Positions 50,001-61,215 are shown, counted from the first letter of the stretch. The stretch is 64,000 nucleotides of DNA from Rosa chinensis (GCF_002994745.2 NC_037094.1:29176956-29240955), one strand, 5' to 3'. Program-made: numbers and translations. Notes: generated from the sequence alone by a model not told the origin.

Positions 50001-51313
50001 CTGCCTTATATGGCTTTGATCCACCTCCAATGAAAGAACGTGATGGTTGCTGTAGTGGTTTCTTTGCCAAGCGCAAGAAAACTTCTTCAGTTGCTTCTGC
50101 TCCTGAAGTTGACTCCCAAGACGGATCAGTTGAACTAGACAATGACAATGAAGAAATGGGTCTTGCTCTTATTCCTAAAACATTTGGGAACTCAAGCCTC
50201 TTTGTTGACTCCATCCGAGTTGCAGAGTTCCAAGGTCGGCCCCTTGCTGATCATCCATCCATGAAAAATGGACGCCCCATTGGTGCCCTTACTCTTCCCC
50301 GGGAACTTCTTGATGCATCAACAGTTGCAGAGGCAATTAGTTGCATCTCATGCTGGTATGAGGACAAGACTGAATGGGGCCAACGAGTTGGGTGGATTTA
50401 TGGTTCAGTGACTGAAGATGTGGTCACAGGTTACAGGATGCACAACCGTGGATGGAAATCTATCTACTGTGTCACTAAGAAGGATGCCTTTCGAGGAAGT
50501 GCCCCAATCAATCTCACTGACCGGCTTCACCAGGTTTTGCGGTGGGCTACTGGCTCTGTTGAAATATTCTTTTCTCGTAACAATGCTCTTCTGGCCAGCT
50601 CCAGGATGAAATTTCTCCAAAGGATTGCCTACTTGAATGTCGGAATGTACCCTTTCACATCCATTTTCCTCATTGTTTACTGCTTCCTTCCTGCACTCTC
50701 ACTCTTTACTGATCAGTTCATTGTTCAGCAACTAAATGTAACCTTCCTGGTATATCTCTTGGGCATTACAATTACCCTCATTCTTCTTGCCGTGCTTGAG
50801 ATCAAGTGGTCCGGAATTGAACTTGAGGAGTGGTGGAGGAATGAGCAGTTTTGGTTGATTGGAGGCACAAGTGCCCACCTTGCTGCTGTGCTCCAAGGTC
50901 TTCTAAAGGTTATAGCAGGAATTGAGATCTCATTCACTTTGACATCGAAATCGGGAGGCGATGATGCGGATGATGATTTTGTTGATCTTTATATCTTCAA
51001 GTGGACATCTCTGATGGTACCACCTATTACTATCATAATGGTTAACTTGATTGGAATAGGTGTTGCTGTTTGTCGAACAATATACAGTGATAACCCAAAG
51101 TGGAGCAGCTTGCTTGGAGGTTCTTTTTTCAGCTTCTGGGTGTTGGCTCATCTATACCCCTTCGCCAAAGGACTTATGGGAAGACGAGGGAGGACCCCCA
51201 CGATTGTATTTGTCTGGTCTGGGCTTCTAGCAATCACCATATCTCTCCTTTGGGTGGCTATTGATCCCCCATCAGGCAGTAGTGGAATTGGAGGTTCATT
51301 CCAGTTTCCTTGA
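47014..51313 (+). CDS. CSLD: Cellulose synthase-like protein D
   Basis: Coding exons are 47014-47813, 48370-49177 and 49553-51313 (GT/AG borders, phases fit), giving 1122 aa. CSLD proteins are processive beta-glycosyltransferases of the GT2 family, in Golgi or plasma membrane, that build cell-wall glucan or mannan in tip-growing and dividing cells. Seen here: a Cys-rich RING-like zinc domain at about residues 105-151, two N-terminal membrane spans (about 268-315), SDDGG (about 390-394), DCD (609-611), TED (823-825) and QVLRW (863-867), the four parts of the D,D,D,QxxRW active site. A C-terminal membrane cluster follows, and the end is GGSFQFP. The N-terminus is shorter than in AtCSLD2/3 and lacks the RRTSSGRYV-type block. 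I cannot assign the subclass (D1-D6). The ATG at 47014 is the first in frame after the leader acceptor; a second follows at once. Confidence 0.93.
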
Positions 51314-51595
51314 TACATGAAGTCTCATCTTTTGTCCATGTGAGTTCGACTTAAAGCCAGGCAGCTGTAGGCAATCGTATAGGGTCTCCTGTGACATGTA
51401 CATTTTCTAGCCATTTTTTTCACTCCTTGGAATCTGATGTTCATAGGAAAAGTGGATTGTATACATTGGTTCATATGATTACTTTATTCAGGTTTTAATA
51501 CATTGGATACAATTAGAGCCGAGTAATTCTATCTTTATGCCCTCTGAATTTCTGAATTAGTTTCTTTTGGACATGATATGCTGCATACAGCATCC
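51314..51595 (+). other. 3' untranslated region of CSLD
   Basis: AT-rich sequence after the CSLD stop. Its end is not marked by a clear signal, and it runs up to the poly(T) that closes the CRTISO retrocopy. Confidence 0.4.
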
Positions 51596-51612
51596 TTTTT
51601 TTTTTTTTTTTT
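51596..51612 (-). other. Poly(T)17: genomic poly(A) of the CRTISO retrocopy
   Basis: Seventeen uninterrupted T on the plus strand, then CTTTTCCCCTTCTTTTT. On the minus strand this is a poly(A) run about 420 bases beyond the CRTISO stop codon, where the end of a reverse-transcribed mRNA would fall. A-tracts also occur by chance in this genome, so alone it is only suggestive. Confidence 0.5.
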
Positions 51613-52030
51613 CTTTTCCCCTTCTTTTTAACTATGCTGCAGAAAATTCCAGTGTTTACAACTTGGATCCAATAAATAATGATGTCTTTCTACTACCAGC
51701 CCACCACACATACAAGCTGCTTCTTCTCAAGGTGCAGATCCAGCACATAAAACCCACCATTGCTGGGTTTAGCACAGACAAAGAAAAGACAAATGAACTA
51801 CTAAATTTGGGCAGAGCTGGATAGCATATGTCAATTTGCACACATCAGTATTACTATAACAGTACTACTTACAAGTTACAAGCAAGATATCAGTCTGCCT
51901 TTCCAGAGAAATTGATACTGCATTTTTCACGATCATATGAAAATGCCCCAAACCTGCTGCTCATTAAGCATCTTCATCCCAGCCAATTAGTAAAGGTGCA
52001 TGCATATCAATTTTCCTCCCTGACAAAGTC

Positions 52031-53821
52031 TCACACTAATGTCCTTAGCCATCGATATAGTCGAAGAAGGGCAGCATCCAATATTGGGGACTTCTTCTCA
52101 AGGCCTATATCAGCAGCTACTCGATGAGCACACATTAGTCCTGAGAAGGATACAGCACTAACTCCTTGTCCTGGAAAGCAGCTATCACCAACACAGTAAA
52201 GGCCTTCTATGGCTGTTGTATTCAATGGCAGTCCCAATAAGCCCTTGGGAGTTCCGCATGGTATTGGTCCATAAGTGCCCTGTTCACGAGCCAGGTACCG
52301 CCTGTGTGTCTTAGGTGTTCCCACCTCCTTAAAAACGATGGATGACTTAAGCCCTGGAAATAGTATCTTTTCTAATCTGCTAATGATCACATCTGCCGTA
52401 AGCTCCTTCTTTGATTCATAGTCCTTTCGAGAGAGTCCCTCCCAGTCTTCAATGGAAGAGGTCGTAAATATGTGAAGAATATGGCGCCCTTCTGGAGCCA
52501 ACGATGAATCGAGAACAGTTGGAATACTTACGAATAAACTTCCATATGGCTCCTCTAACCTTGTCCAATCGTCCTCAAGCACAAAGTGGTGGCAATCTGT
52601 ATCTGGAGGCAGAGCCTCAGATTTAACACCCATGTGAATGGAAAGAAAAGATGGGGACTTAACATAAACTTTCTGAAATCTTTCCTCTTCTTTAGGAAGG
52701 TCGGCTTCTTTTAGCAGCTTTCCAAAGGTACTCCATCTTGTAGCATTTGATAATATGGCTTTGGCAAAAAATTCCCTCCTGTCTGAAAGCCTAACTCCTA
52801 CAGCTCTGCCCTGATCGACTATGATGCCAGTAACATTGGCCTTGTAAAGTATCTCACTGCCATGTTCCACCAGACCTTTTGCCAAGGACTTTGCAATTCC
52901 CCCAATACCACCAACAGGGTAGTTAATTCCGCCATAATGCCTTTCGCACATAACCATGCTCGCATTGATCATTGGTGTTTGCCAAGCCTTGACTGTGCTC
53001 ACAAGAAAACACTCGGCATCTATGAAAGACAACAGGTGGGGATCATGAATGTATTTACGAGCTATATCCCCAGCATTCTGAGGTAAATAATAGGCCAGTG
53101 TCAAGCATTCAAGAGGCTTCTGAAAGAACTGTTCAAAAAGATAGAGTGGCTCCTCAAGTGACTTGAGTTTGAATGAGTTCAGGGCATTGAAAATCTTCCA
53201 ACATTCACTAAAGAATTTTAGGATCCCATTCTTTTCATGGGGAAATTTAGCTGTAAGTTCTGAAATAAATTGACTGTATTCTCTGTGCACTCGAACAGAA
53301 AGATTATTGGGTAGATGGTAATGAACAGTAGTGGGATCAGGTATCACCTGCATCTCACAACCCACTGCTGCCAATGCTTGGGTTATCAAATTTAGATTGC
53401 CCTTATCGCCGAGACCAATCATGACAGAAGACCCGACATCAAATGTATAACCATCCCTCTCATAATAGCCAGAGCTCCCACCAGGAACCACATGCTTCTC
53501 TAAAACCAAAACCTTGGCACCCTTCACAGCCAACTGTGTGGCTGCAACCAACCCTCCAATTCCTGACCCTATAACAATGCCATCATAGTAATCCTTCCCA
53601 CCTGCTCTTCCATCACTCTCCACTTCTTTATCTACGCTCAATGTTGAACTAGACCTCACTACGAAGCTCCAATTTGTTGAATTCGAATATGTCAATCTAC
53701 TCCCTTGAATCAATTTGCTTTCTGAAACTCTGGTCCTCAGAGTGTAAAACCCTGAAGAAGAAACTATATGACTGGAAATCCGAGGACTAGGGTGAGTGAT
53801 GAGACACTGAGATCCTTGCAT
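52031..53821 (-). CDS. CRTISO: Prolycopene (carotenoid) isomerase, intronless
   Basis: A single open frame of 596 codons encodes a full-length CRTISO. This plastid FAD enzyme converts poly-cis prolycopene to all-trans lycopene after zeta-carotene desaturase. Residues 1 to about 70 are Ser/Thr/Arg-rich and fit a chloroplast transit peptide. The FAD-binding GSGIGG lies at about 85-90, followed by [14 protein letters not shown] and later [24 protein letters not shown] and the C-terminal [14 protein letters not shown]. No stop or shift is present, and length and blocks match plant CRTISO (about 590-615 aa). Known plant CRTISO genes have around a dozen introns; this copy has none, so I infer a retrogene. 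The start is the ATG at 53821; a frame extension upstream has no ATG. The gene is convergent with CSLD. Confidence 0.93.
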   Translation of the reverse strand: MQGSQCLITHPSPRISSHIVSSSGFYTLRTRVSESKLIQGSRLTYSNSTNWSFVVRSSSTLSVDKEVESDGRAGGKDYYDGIVIGSGIGGLVAATQLAVKGAKVLVLEKHVVPGGSSGYYERDGYTFDVGSSVMIGLGDKGNLNLITQALAAVGCEMQVIPDPTTVHYHLPNNLSVRVHREYSQFISELTAKFPHEKNGILKFFSECWKIFNALNSFKLKSLEEPLYLFEQFFQKPLECLTLAYYLPQNAGDIARKYIHDPHLLSFIDAECFLVSTVKAWQTPMINASMVMCERHYGGINYPVGGIGGIAKSLAKGLVEHGSEILYKANVTGIIVDQGRAVGVRLSDRREFFAKAILSNATRWSTFGKLLKEADLPKEEERFQKVYVKSPSFLSIHMGVKSEALPPDTDCHHFVLEDDWTRLEEPYGSLFVSIPTVLDSSLAPEGRHILHIFTTSSIEDWEGLSRKDYESKKELTADVIISRLEKILFPGLKSSIVFKEVGTPKTHRRYLAREQGTYGPIPCGTPKGLLGLPLNTTAIEGLYCVGDSCFPGQGVSAVSFSGLMCAHRVAADIGLEKKSPILDAALLRLYRWLRTLV

Positions 53822-55218
53822 GGCAGCTGTACGTTGAACTGAATCCAATTTGGGGCGTGGAAAGTGAATTGGGAAGGAGCTTTTCCTTTAATTTGGATTT
53901 GAGTTTTGCAGGAGTAAAGGAAATTCATGCTTTTGGTGTTGATCAAGTATAATGGTGATTTGTTGGTGAGTTCGCTTAATAATTCCTCAAGAACATGAGA
54001 CAAGACGTTTCTGTTTCTCAGGTTGACACAAGCTTTGCATGAGTGAGGGAGTCGCTGTGAAAGTAATAATTTTAGTTTGCATGTTATGGTGGTTCCACGA
54101 CATGACCAAAATGATGGGTTTTGTGGCTTCACTTGTTTTGGTTGTTTTTTTTTTCTTTTTCTTTTTTTCTTTTTTTGGGGTTGGTGCAGTTGATTGAGTT
54201 GAGAATCAGGGTAAGCAAAGTTAGCTAAATAATGGGTTTGACGTCATGTTTAAGGTATCGATCAGAATAAGCAACACCTAGCTAGCTGTAGTTTTGACTT
54301 GCTAAAAAACTGATTGATTTGGGGTACCGTAAATTCTTCTAGTTGTTGACTGAGCAGGAGAAGATGGACTAGGGTTGCTCACGAACCTGTGATTATCTCA
54401 GTATATATAAATAGACGACCAGAGAATTAAACTGTCAAATCTGTCATTAATCTTTCAAAAAAAAAAAAAAAAGAATTGTGTCACTAGATATCAGGTAACT
54501 CATGTAACTCATAATTCCCAAGAAAGACAGACAGATTCATATGGAAATGATGACATAACTGTAAATTACGAAACGCCATTTGCACTTCTTGAGTCTTTGG
54601 ATGAGTGATCAGTATTGAAAAGTGTGAGATGTGAGGCATGCTCATGTGACATGCCATGAAGCTTGATGCTTCTAAGGAGATTTCAGACCATGTTCTCATC
54701 AATGAAATAGGAAACTTCCCAGAGACCATTTGGAAATTGATTAAGCCAAGCACAATTAGCCACAACTCAAACAAAAGGAGTCTCTTCTGTAAATAACACC
54801 GGACAATTTAGCAATACTAGGTGATATCATCAAAAGGAATGAGAAAAGTACGAGCATTTAGGAAATGACACGAACCTTAGCATTGGAGTATTTACCAAGG
54901 TCTGATATTATCAAACTTACCAACAATGATCCAAGGATTCAACAGGCCGGGCAAGTTTCATATCACTATATATGTTCCTGCAATTCCCTTTGGATCATAA
55001 AAGGAAGAGCGACAAACCAAATACTTGAAGAGCGAAAATTAGAAACTAAACAGCGGATAACACAAACTTGAGGCAAAACAGTACTGATATTAATATGTCT
55101 GGATTTCCAAAATAACAACAGGCCACCTTGTTCCCTAGAAGGAACACAAAACTGTAATCCAAAAAAGGCTGTATATGCAGAAGCCTGGTTCTCATTGTAT
55201 CTAACAAGAACAAACTTG
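53822..55218. other. Intergenic DNA between CRTISO and SGS3
   Basis: Contains T- and A-rich tracts (about 54147-54177 and 54458-54473) and no gene. If the CRTISO copy is expressed, its promoter must lie in the first few hundred bases; I see no clear TATA box. Confidence 0.4.
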
Positions 55219-55363
55219 AAATAAAGCCTGAATAAAGAAACTGAGTCCCGAACTGCTCCATTCAAAGAGGAGTTGTAAATCCAGAATTAAACATTGTTCT
55301 TAAAATAAAGCCTGAATAAAGAAACTGAGTCCCGAACTGCCCCATTCAAATAGGAGTTGTAAA
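55219..55363 (-). repeat. 61-bp direct duplication in the SGS3 3' region
   Basis: Copies at 55219-55279 and 55303-55363 share AATAAAGCCTGAATAAAGAA and ACTGAGTCCCGAACTG, with only two mismatches by eye. It lies just downstream of the shortened SGS3 stop codon. Confidence 0.9.
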
Positions 55364-55411
55364 GCAAAATATAGTCCCAAAAGTTGATAGACTTGAGCTG
55401 ACATATCAATT

Positions 55412-56893
55412 TTAGGTACGAGATAGCATATCTTTGTAAAATTCCTCCTGGAGATCCATCTCTTCTTTGTTTTGTTCATAGTGCATTTTGGTCCTCTCTT
55501 TCAAAAGGTGATTTTCCTCCTGTATCTTCTGCATCTTGTCATTTACTATACGAAGAGTTTCTTCTAGAGCTTGGCTGTGTCTCTCTTCTTTCGCAACCCT
55601 GGTCTTCATATAGGAAGCCTGTTGGCTGTCCTCACTCATTTTCCTCAGGGGGTGGAGGACCATCTCCTGGTAGGACCTCATCTCAAATTTCAGCTTCAGC
55701 TTCTCTTCCGAGTGCTGGTTGAATATATCCAAGTCTTGTTTCATTGGCATGAAACCATAAAGCTGTCGTTTACCACCTGGACGAAACAGCACAGGGCTAC
55801 GATCCCAAGCATCTCTGCCCAAACCTTGCTCAGCAAAATGCCTATGCAGCCGTGCAGCCTCAAAGTAACCCATTGCTGATGGCTCAAAGATCAAAGTGCT
55901 AATCCCACAGTGTCCTTGGGGGCCATAGGAGTGTTTACCCTTCTGAGCAGGATAAGAGCTGAAGCAGAGTAAAAGCTCCTCATTGCCCATACCCAGCCAT
56001 TTGTCATTCTCATCTTTTTCAAGTCTGGTATTCATGATGAATACCATTGGAGGCCAGATAATTTTGTGATTACTTTCCTCTTCTTTCAATCCTACCCATT
56101 TACCAAAGACCACACCTGCTGGTATAGCACTTGTACCCCGCACCTTCAACTCTGCTTCCAGAAGTTGTGCAAGCTGCCGGTGAAGCTTCACCCTCTTTGA
56201 TCCTTTTGTTTCCGCATGTCTGATCAATGGCTGCATGCCTTGATACCAGTCAATGGCACCAGGACCCCCTTTGCAAGCAGGACAGTGCCGCTGCCGTGTA
56301 GGATCATTTATCTCCTCCACGCTTAACTTCTCCAACTCGTCGAAGAAATCCTTGAACCACTTGCTATTCTTTTGAGTGCCTTGACTCATTTGACTAGAGT
56401 CTGAATCATCACTGAAAATGTCGTCGTCATCATCATCAAGGTCACTCAATGCATCAGACTCATCATCGTCATCAGCAGGATGAGCTGCAGCAGGAGGCAC
56501 ATATCTGTCATTGTTCCCGGCCTTTGACTTCCAATTCCACCCATTGTGCAGTGGAGGGGTAATCACTTGTTGAGGGGTACTATTAGACAGTGGCCTTGAG
56601 TTTCCTCTTCCAGCTGGTTTCCACAGATTATCAGCTTGTGATCCTCCTGTACCACTCCACACATTGAGCTTTTGGACATCTTGGTGCACCCATGCCTTTG
56701 GGTTAGACTTTTGAGCACCCTTTGCAGCACTGCTTCCAGTCCTGTTCTTTGTTTTCTTTCCAACTTCTTCCCACCCTCCATTACCTTCTTCCGAACCCAG
56801 GCAAAGATCCGCTACACCTTGGCTCAGCTGCTGACTGTTTGCTTCAAAGACTTGCTTGCCTCTCCCATTTCCGTTTGCTCTTCCCGAACTCAT
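55412..56893 (-). CDS. SGS3: SGS3-like XS-domain protein, C-terminally short
   Basis: The 493-codon frame encodes a homologue of SUPPRESSOR OF GENE SILENCING 3. SGS3 binds double-stranded RNA with 5' overhangs and works with RDR6 in cytoplasmic bodies to make tasiRNAs and antiviral siRNAs. Domains in order: a Gly/Trp-containing N-terminus (GWEEV, GWNWK), an acidic Asp stretch (about 141-165), a zf-XS finger with CPAC (204-207) plus His226 and His238, the XS domain (about 275-395, with WPPMVFIMNTR, GMGNEELL, SYGPQGHCG, HRHFAEQG), and a coiled coil from about 405. Known SGS3 proteins are about 620-640 aa and continue the coiled coil for about 130 more residues. Here the match stops after EEFYKD and the frame ends MLSRT. 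It is either a truncated paralogue or has a 3' exon I could not find. The ATG at 56893 gives the conserved MSSGR opening. Confidence 0.85.
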   Translation of the reverse strand: MSSGRANGNGRGKQVFEANSQQLSQGVADLCLGSEEGNGGWEEVGKKTKNRTGSSAAKGAQKSNPKAWVHQDVQKLNVWSGTGGSQADNLWKPAGRGNSRPLSNSTPQQVITPPLHNGWNWKSKAGNNDRYVPPAAAHPADDDDESDALSDLDDDDDDIFSDDSDSSQMSQGTQKNSKWFKDFFDELEKLSVEEINDPTRQRHCPACKGGPGAIDWYQGMQPLIRHAETKGSKRVKLHRQLAQLLEAELKVRGTSAIPAGVVFGKWVGLKEEESNHKIIWPPMVFIMNTRLEKDENDKWLGMGNEELLLCFSSYPAQKGKHSYGPQGHCGISTLIFEPSAMGYFEAARLHRHFAEQGLGRDAWDRSPVLFRPGGKRQLYGFMPMKQDLDIFNQHSEEKLKLKFEMRSYQEMVLHPLRKMSEDSQQASYMKTRVAKEERHSQALEETLRIVNDKMQKIQEENHLLKERTKMHYEQNKEEMDLQEEFYKDMLSRT

Positions 56894-57887
56894 CTTCGAA
56901 TCTCAATTCAGCAAGTTTTCTTTCACAGTTGGAAAGAGGTACCTATCACAAGTGCCCATTAAAACTCAAATTCCAAAACAGAAACACTTGACAAGCTATA
57001 TAGATAGTATGAATGAAATCCCATAGAAAATCAACATTATCCACAAACTTCTGAACACTCGATTCACAAAACAAAAAATTAATACCAATAGATAAGTCAG
57101 CATTCTCCATCAACCTCTGTAATACCCATTTCACATATAACAAAGACAAGATTTATGCAAGACCCATAAAACCATTGAACAAAACATATGAAAAAAAAAA
57201 ATCACCCACTTTTCTAAATCTAAACTATCAAGCTTTCATTCTCATCCATTATCCGGGACATATACTCATAAACCCATTCAACAAAACCCATAGAACAATC
57301 ACCACTCTTGATAAACCTCTGCAACACCCATTACACATATCATAAACGACACAAAATCTCTGCAAGACCAAGACCCAGAAAAGCCATTAAACAAAATAAA
57401 TGAAATACAAAAGCACCGACCTTTCTAAATCCAAAAAACCCAAGCTTTCATTCCATCAATATCCAGGGTTATCATAAACCCATAAATCCATTCAACAAAT
57501 AGAAACAAAGCACAAAACTTTACACAAACCAAAAGCCGGCACATACCCACAATATCCAAAACCCCAAATAACACCACCATTTCCAAATGCCATGAACACA
57601 ATCATCGGAACCAGAAAGAGAAAACAACCCAAAACAAACAAGCATGTATGGTGGTGAACCAAAACGGCGGTGAGATTAAAAGAATCAGAAAATGATGATG
57701 GGTCCAATGCTGTTGTTATCTACCTCAACGTCAAGACTGTTGTTGATCGATTTCGTAATGGGAGGACTGGTTTTGATGAATCACCTTCCTCGTCTTCCTC
57801 AAGGTGACAGCTACAGAGGCAGAGGCAGATTCTGTGCCTGTGAGCTCAGTCCCTTCATGTTGTAATGGTGTGGTGTCATTTGTCACA
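56894..57887 (-). other. Leader and probable 5' UTR intron of the SGS3-like gene
   Basis: On the minus strand, GACGTTGAG/GTAGATAA (about 57724) looks like a donor and TTGTGATAG/GTACC (about 56944) like an acceptor just before the start codon. The GC-richer leader is at about 57720-57850. The 71-codon frame at 57492-57707 falls inside this intron and has no recognisable domain. Confidence 0.4.
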
Positions 57888-57894
57888 TTATATA
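57888..57894 (-). promoter_or_regulatory. Candidate TATA box of the SGS3-like gene
   Basis: TATATAA on the minus strand, in CACTATATAATGTG, about 35 bases upstream of a plausible transcript start near 57855. Confidence 0.45.
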
Positions 57895-59076
57895 GTGACT
57901 AGTCAGTGTGTGGTATTTTCTTATTTGTCAATTATACCCTTGAGAAATATGTTTTTAATAAATTACCTACCATATATAATTTTTGGTCGGATATTTCATA
58001 CCATATATAGTTTCTAATTATCTCTCAAATTAGTAAAAAAAAACATAAAGAGGGAATGATTGTTTCTGTATTTATTTCCAAGGTAAGATGAAACGTTGCA
58101 GGTATAGATTTTCCGTTTTAGTAAATTATCAAAAAGGTTGTATTTTGTTTCTAGATTTGTTTAATATCACAAGGTATAAAATTACAAAAGATTTAAAAGG
58201 GGTATGGTACTTTTTTTTAACTCATTAGCTCTGCCGTGGTTTGAGGAAGCCTAGGGTTTAGGGTTCATTGTGTGCACTGTGCGGTCTTCCACTTATTAAG
58301 GTTCATTTTTCAATAAATTGATTCAAAGATAAAAAGATACTATGTTCTTTGTTTTTAAGAGAACGACAAGTTTATTCCCTCACTCCTCTGAGTCATGTCA
58401 AAAGACAAACTAACCAGAAGAGACTCTCTAAATAAAATCACATGTGACTACAAGTCATATATAGAACAAGCAGTAAATGTAAAACATAGATGCTGCAATC
58501 ATTAAAAAGTAAATGAGCTCATGACTTATAACTTGCTGCTAATCTTTTATATGTCATAACTCATAAGGATCAATGCCAATGAATTCGAAGCCGGATCGAA
58601 CAACAGTTTTTTCACGACTAAAGAAGAGAGTCAAACAAAAAATAAACTGTTTTATCTCTTACTTGCATTAATTATTACTTGTATTTTTAATTATTTGGTG
58701 TTAAGATAATAAGGGATTTGTTTTGGTTGTGGATGGCGGGTTGGAGAAAGGAAGAGAAGATGGGACGAGAAAGAAAAAGGAGAGGAGAAGAAAAGAAAGA
58801 AAAAGGAGAAGAAGAGAGCAGGGGGGACGAAGAGAAGAACAGAATGAAAAAGAAAAGGAGAGGGGAGAGAATTAAGAAGAGAGGGAAATGGAGAGATTTG
58901 CATACTCACTTTGACAGGCAACACTGCCAATCCAGGTCCCATATAAAGGAGTACCGTACTCATACTTGTCTAAAAGGGCCGACCTAAGGCCATCTCCAGC
59001 TATGGCCTCCTCGGGGTTAAATCTAAGCCCCCAATAATTAGTATTCATTCAAATAATAAGTGTTATAATTTATAGA
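57895..59076. other. AT-rich intergenic DNA with a purine-rich tract
   Basis: A strongly A/G-biased stretch at about 58745-58890 (GAGAAGAAAAGAAAG type) opens frames on both strands but has no protein signature. Otherwise nothing is recognised. Confidence 0.4.
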
Positions 59077-59169
59077 AAATTACACACAAGTGATCTTTTG
59101 AAACTTTAATTAGTCATAAGACTACTTAATTTTTCTTGTACACATAAGGCCACTTATATTCACAAATGA

Positions 59170-60244
59170 GGTAAAAGTTCTTCTTTCCAGGATTATGTCT
59201 CTCCCTCTGACTCTCTCACTAGAGAATGTCCATTGGCGGCTATCTAACGCTAGTGCCGGCGGTAAACCTACGATCGGAAAGGTGAGATTTTCTCTTCTCT
59301 CTGATCGCTCTTCCGGGGAAGGCGGTGGACTTCGGCTTCATCGAGTCTTTGCGTTTGTTGCATATGGTCATCTTTTGGTGCCCGGAGGCGCCTTTGCCTT
59401 ATGGCCGGGGGGATCTCTCGGTGGTGGTGCTCTGATGGCGGCTGCAACGGTGGTGCGGCATGGTTTCGAGTCTGGCAGCGATGTGGCTTTTTCTAGGCTA
59501 CTCGTTGATGGTGGAAGGAATGAGAGCGAGCTTTTTGGCTGTTTCCTGTTTCTTCCCACGTAGTTCGAACCGGGTGAATTGGATCTGGTTTTGGTACTGT
59601 TCGTCGATGCTATCCGAGTTGCGGAGGATGGTGGCAATGTGGTGACTGGTCTAGACGATTGGCTGGGAGCGATGGGATCGGTGATGGTCGTAGCAGCGTC
59701 GGCGGTCTTGATGCTGTTGGTCGTTTGTAGCGGCGGCAATGACTGTGGCGGTGGCGGCAGTGCTAACGGTGTTCCCGATAAGTGGGACGGCTGCTTTGAT
59801 GCTAGGGTTTCATGGGAGAAGAGTGGTTGGGTTCCACACAAGTTGTTGGGCCTGGGGTGGATTCTTTTGGATCCCGGGTTTTCAGTTTTTATTGTCAGTC
59901 TTATTTTCATATTGGGCTTTCATAAGGTGGAGACTGCTGGTTCTTATTTGGTTGCGGATGTGACTGCCTCGTCCAATTTTATTAGTTCTGCTTGAGTGAG
60001 AAAGATCGACAAGAGAAAGAACTGCTTCTTAGGTATTTTATTTTTTCTTGGGTAGTTTCTTCTTTTGTATTTGCGCTTAATCCTAAAAGGTGGGTGTGCT
60101 AGGGGTGTGCGTAGTTATATGCTCGAGTGGGAGTGTACTTTGATGTGTACTCTATGTGATGGCTTTTTCTGACTGCCTTTATGGGCAAGTCATCATTGTA
60201 CTGCTTGCTGAATTGCATAATGGATGACCTTTTCAACTCAAAAA
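59170..60244 (+). mobile_element. Non-LTR retroposon (1075 bp) with 14-bp target duplication
   Basis: ATATTCACAAATGA occurs at 59156-59169 and again at 60245-60258. Between them lies a GC-rich body, and the 3' end carries TTGTACTGCTTGCTGAATTG, GGATGACC and an A-run. The 3' end matches the tail at about 17480-17536. The overlapping frames here (up to 180 codons) are without known domains. It is inserted in copy A. Confidence 0.8.
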
Positions 60245-60570
60245 ATATTCACAAATGATTTCATTCTTGACAATTTTACCCTCCACTTAAGAAACCAAAT
60301 TTTATTAACCTTACATCGATCCCAAATCTCTCTCTCTCTCTCTCTCTACCGGATCATAGTTTCTCTCTCCTCGACCACAGATATTCATGTCTTTGGTCTC
60401 CGCCTCCGATTCCGGCGACCACCGGCTTGGCGCTCTCTCTCTCCTCGATCACAAATCACGTCTTGGTCTCCACTTCCAATTTCGTAGATCACCGGCACGG
60501 TGCTTTCTCTCTCACACTCTCTCCTCGATCACAGATCTTCACGGCACCGGCATGATGGTTCATCGAGAAA

Positions 60571-60683
60571 ATGGTGAATGCGATGCTTCGATCTGGTGCA
60601 CTCCGAACCGCCCTGCACGGTGGCTCTTGGTCCTCTGCTTCGTCTAAGCGGCCCTTCTCCTCCATCGCCGGCCACAACCATGC
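60571..60683 (+). pseudogene. Captured fragment resembling COX6a presequence
   Basis: From ATG 60571 the frame reads MVNAMLRSGALRTALHGG, then SSKRPFSSIAGHNHA. This resembles the N-terminus of plant cytochrome c oxidase subunit 6a (mitochondrial presequence ending in an FSSSAGH-type motif). It then runs into unrelated, probably intronic, sequence. Only the first exon is present. The identification is from memory and moderate. Confidence 0.45.
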
Positions 60684-61097
60684 TTGTAATTTCCAATATC
60701 TCTCTCTCTCTCTCTGTCCCTTTCTCTAATAGTCACAGCTTCACGCGCACATATACATGCTCATTTGAATTTGATATTGGGTGAGTTTGATGTTATTTGT
60801 ATTTTGTGAATCTCAGTTAAATTTTTGTCTGGAGCTATGAGGCATATTAGGGTTTTCTCTCCAATTTGTTTGATACGCATAGAGTGAGAATGTTGGATAA
60901 TTATAATTAAATTTGGGGATCCTATCGACACATTGATTGGAAGTCTAGACTATGATAGAATTGAAAACTCTTTTCTCTGTTTACTGCATTATTTGAATTG
61001 GTTCTGTTCTATTGTAATCATTAGGATACAGATGCTTTTGATGGTTACTATCTTATTTGCTAATTGTGATGAATGATTTTCTTGTCAAATGACTATT

Positions 61098-61215
61098 GCA
61101 ATTGCCATCGAGGATGTGAGAAGGGATTGAAAGCTTTGACCGGGCATAGCAATCTAGTACAATTTTATGATGCATTCGAAGACCATAATAATGTCTAAGT
61201 AGTTATGGAGTATTT
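61098..61215 (+). pseudogene. Captured fragment of a CDPK-related kinase
   Basis: AIEDVRR is followed, after a frame break, by ALTGHSNLVQFYDAFEDH, then NNV, a stop, and VVME. This is the alpha-C helix to hinge region of the kinase domain in plant CDPK-related kinases (CRK family). One frameshift and one stop make it non-functional. Confidence 0.75.

Noticed and set aside
53822..53848. Upstream extension of CRTISO to a TTG at 53848
   Set aside because: Not an ATG; the first in-frame ATG is at 53821.
51596..54200. Target-site duplication flanking the CRTISO retrocopy
   Set aside because: I looked for repeats of the sequence next to the poly(T) near the 5' end and found no convincing match; the 5' end of the copy is not defined.
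57492..57707. 71-codon hydrophobic minus-strand frame upstream of SGS3
   Set aside because: It lies in the likely 5' UTR intron and has no splice or domain support.
58691..58987. Overlapping frames in the purine-rich tract
   Set aside because: Low-complexity AG/CT sequence gives open frames on both strands by chance.
59368..59910. 180-codon Pro/Ser/Thr-rich minus-strand frame
   Set aside because: It lies inside the non-LTR retroposon's GC-rich non-coding body; overlapping frames exist on both strands.
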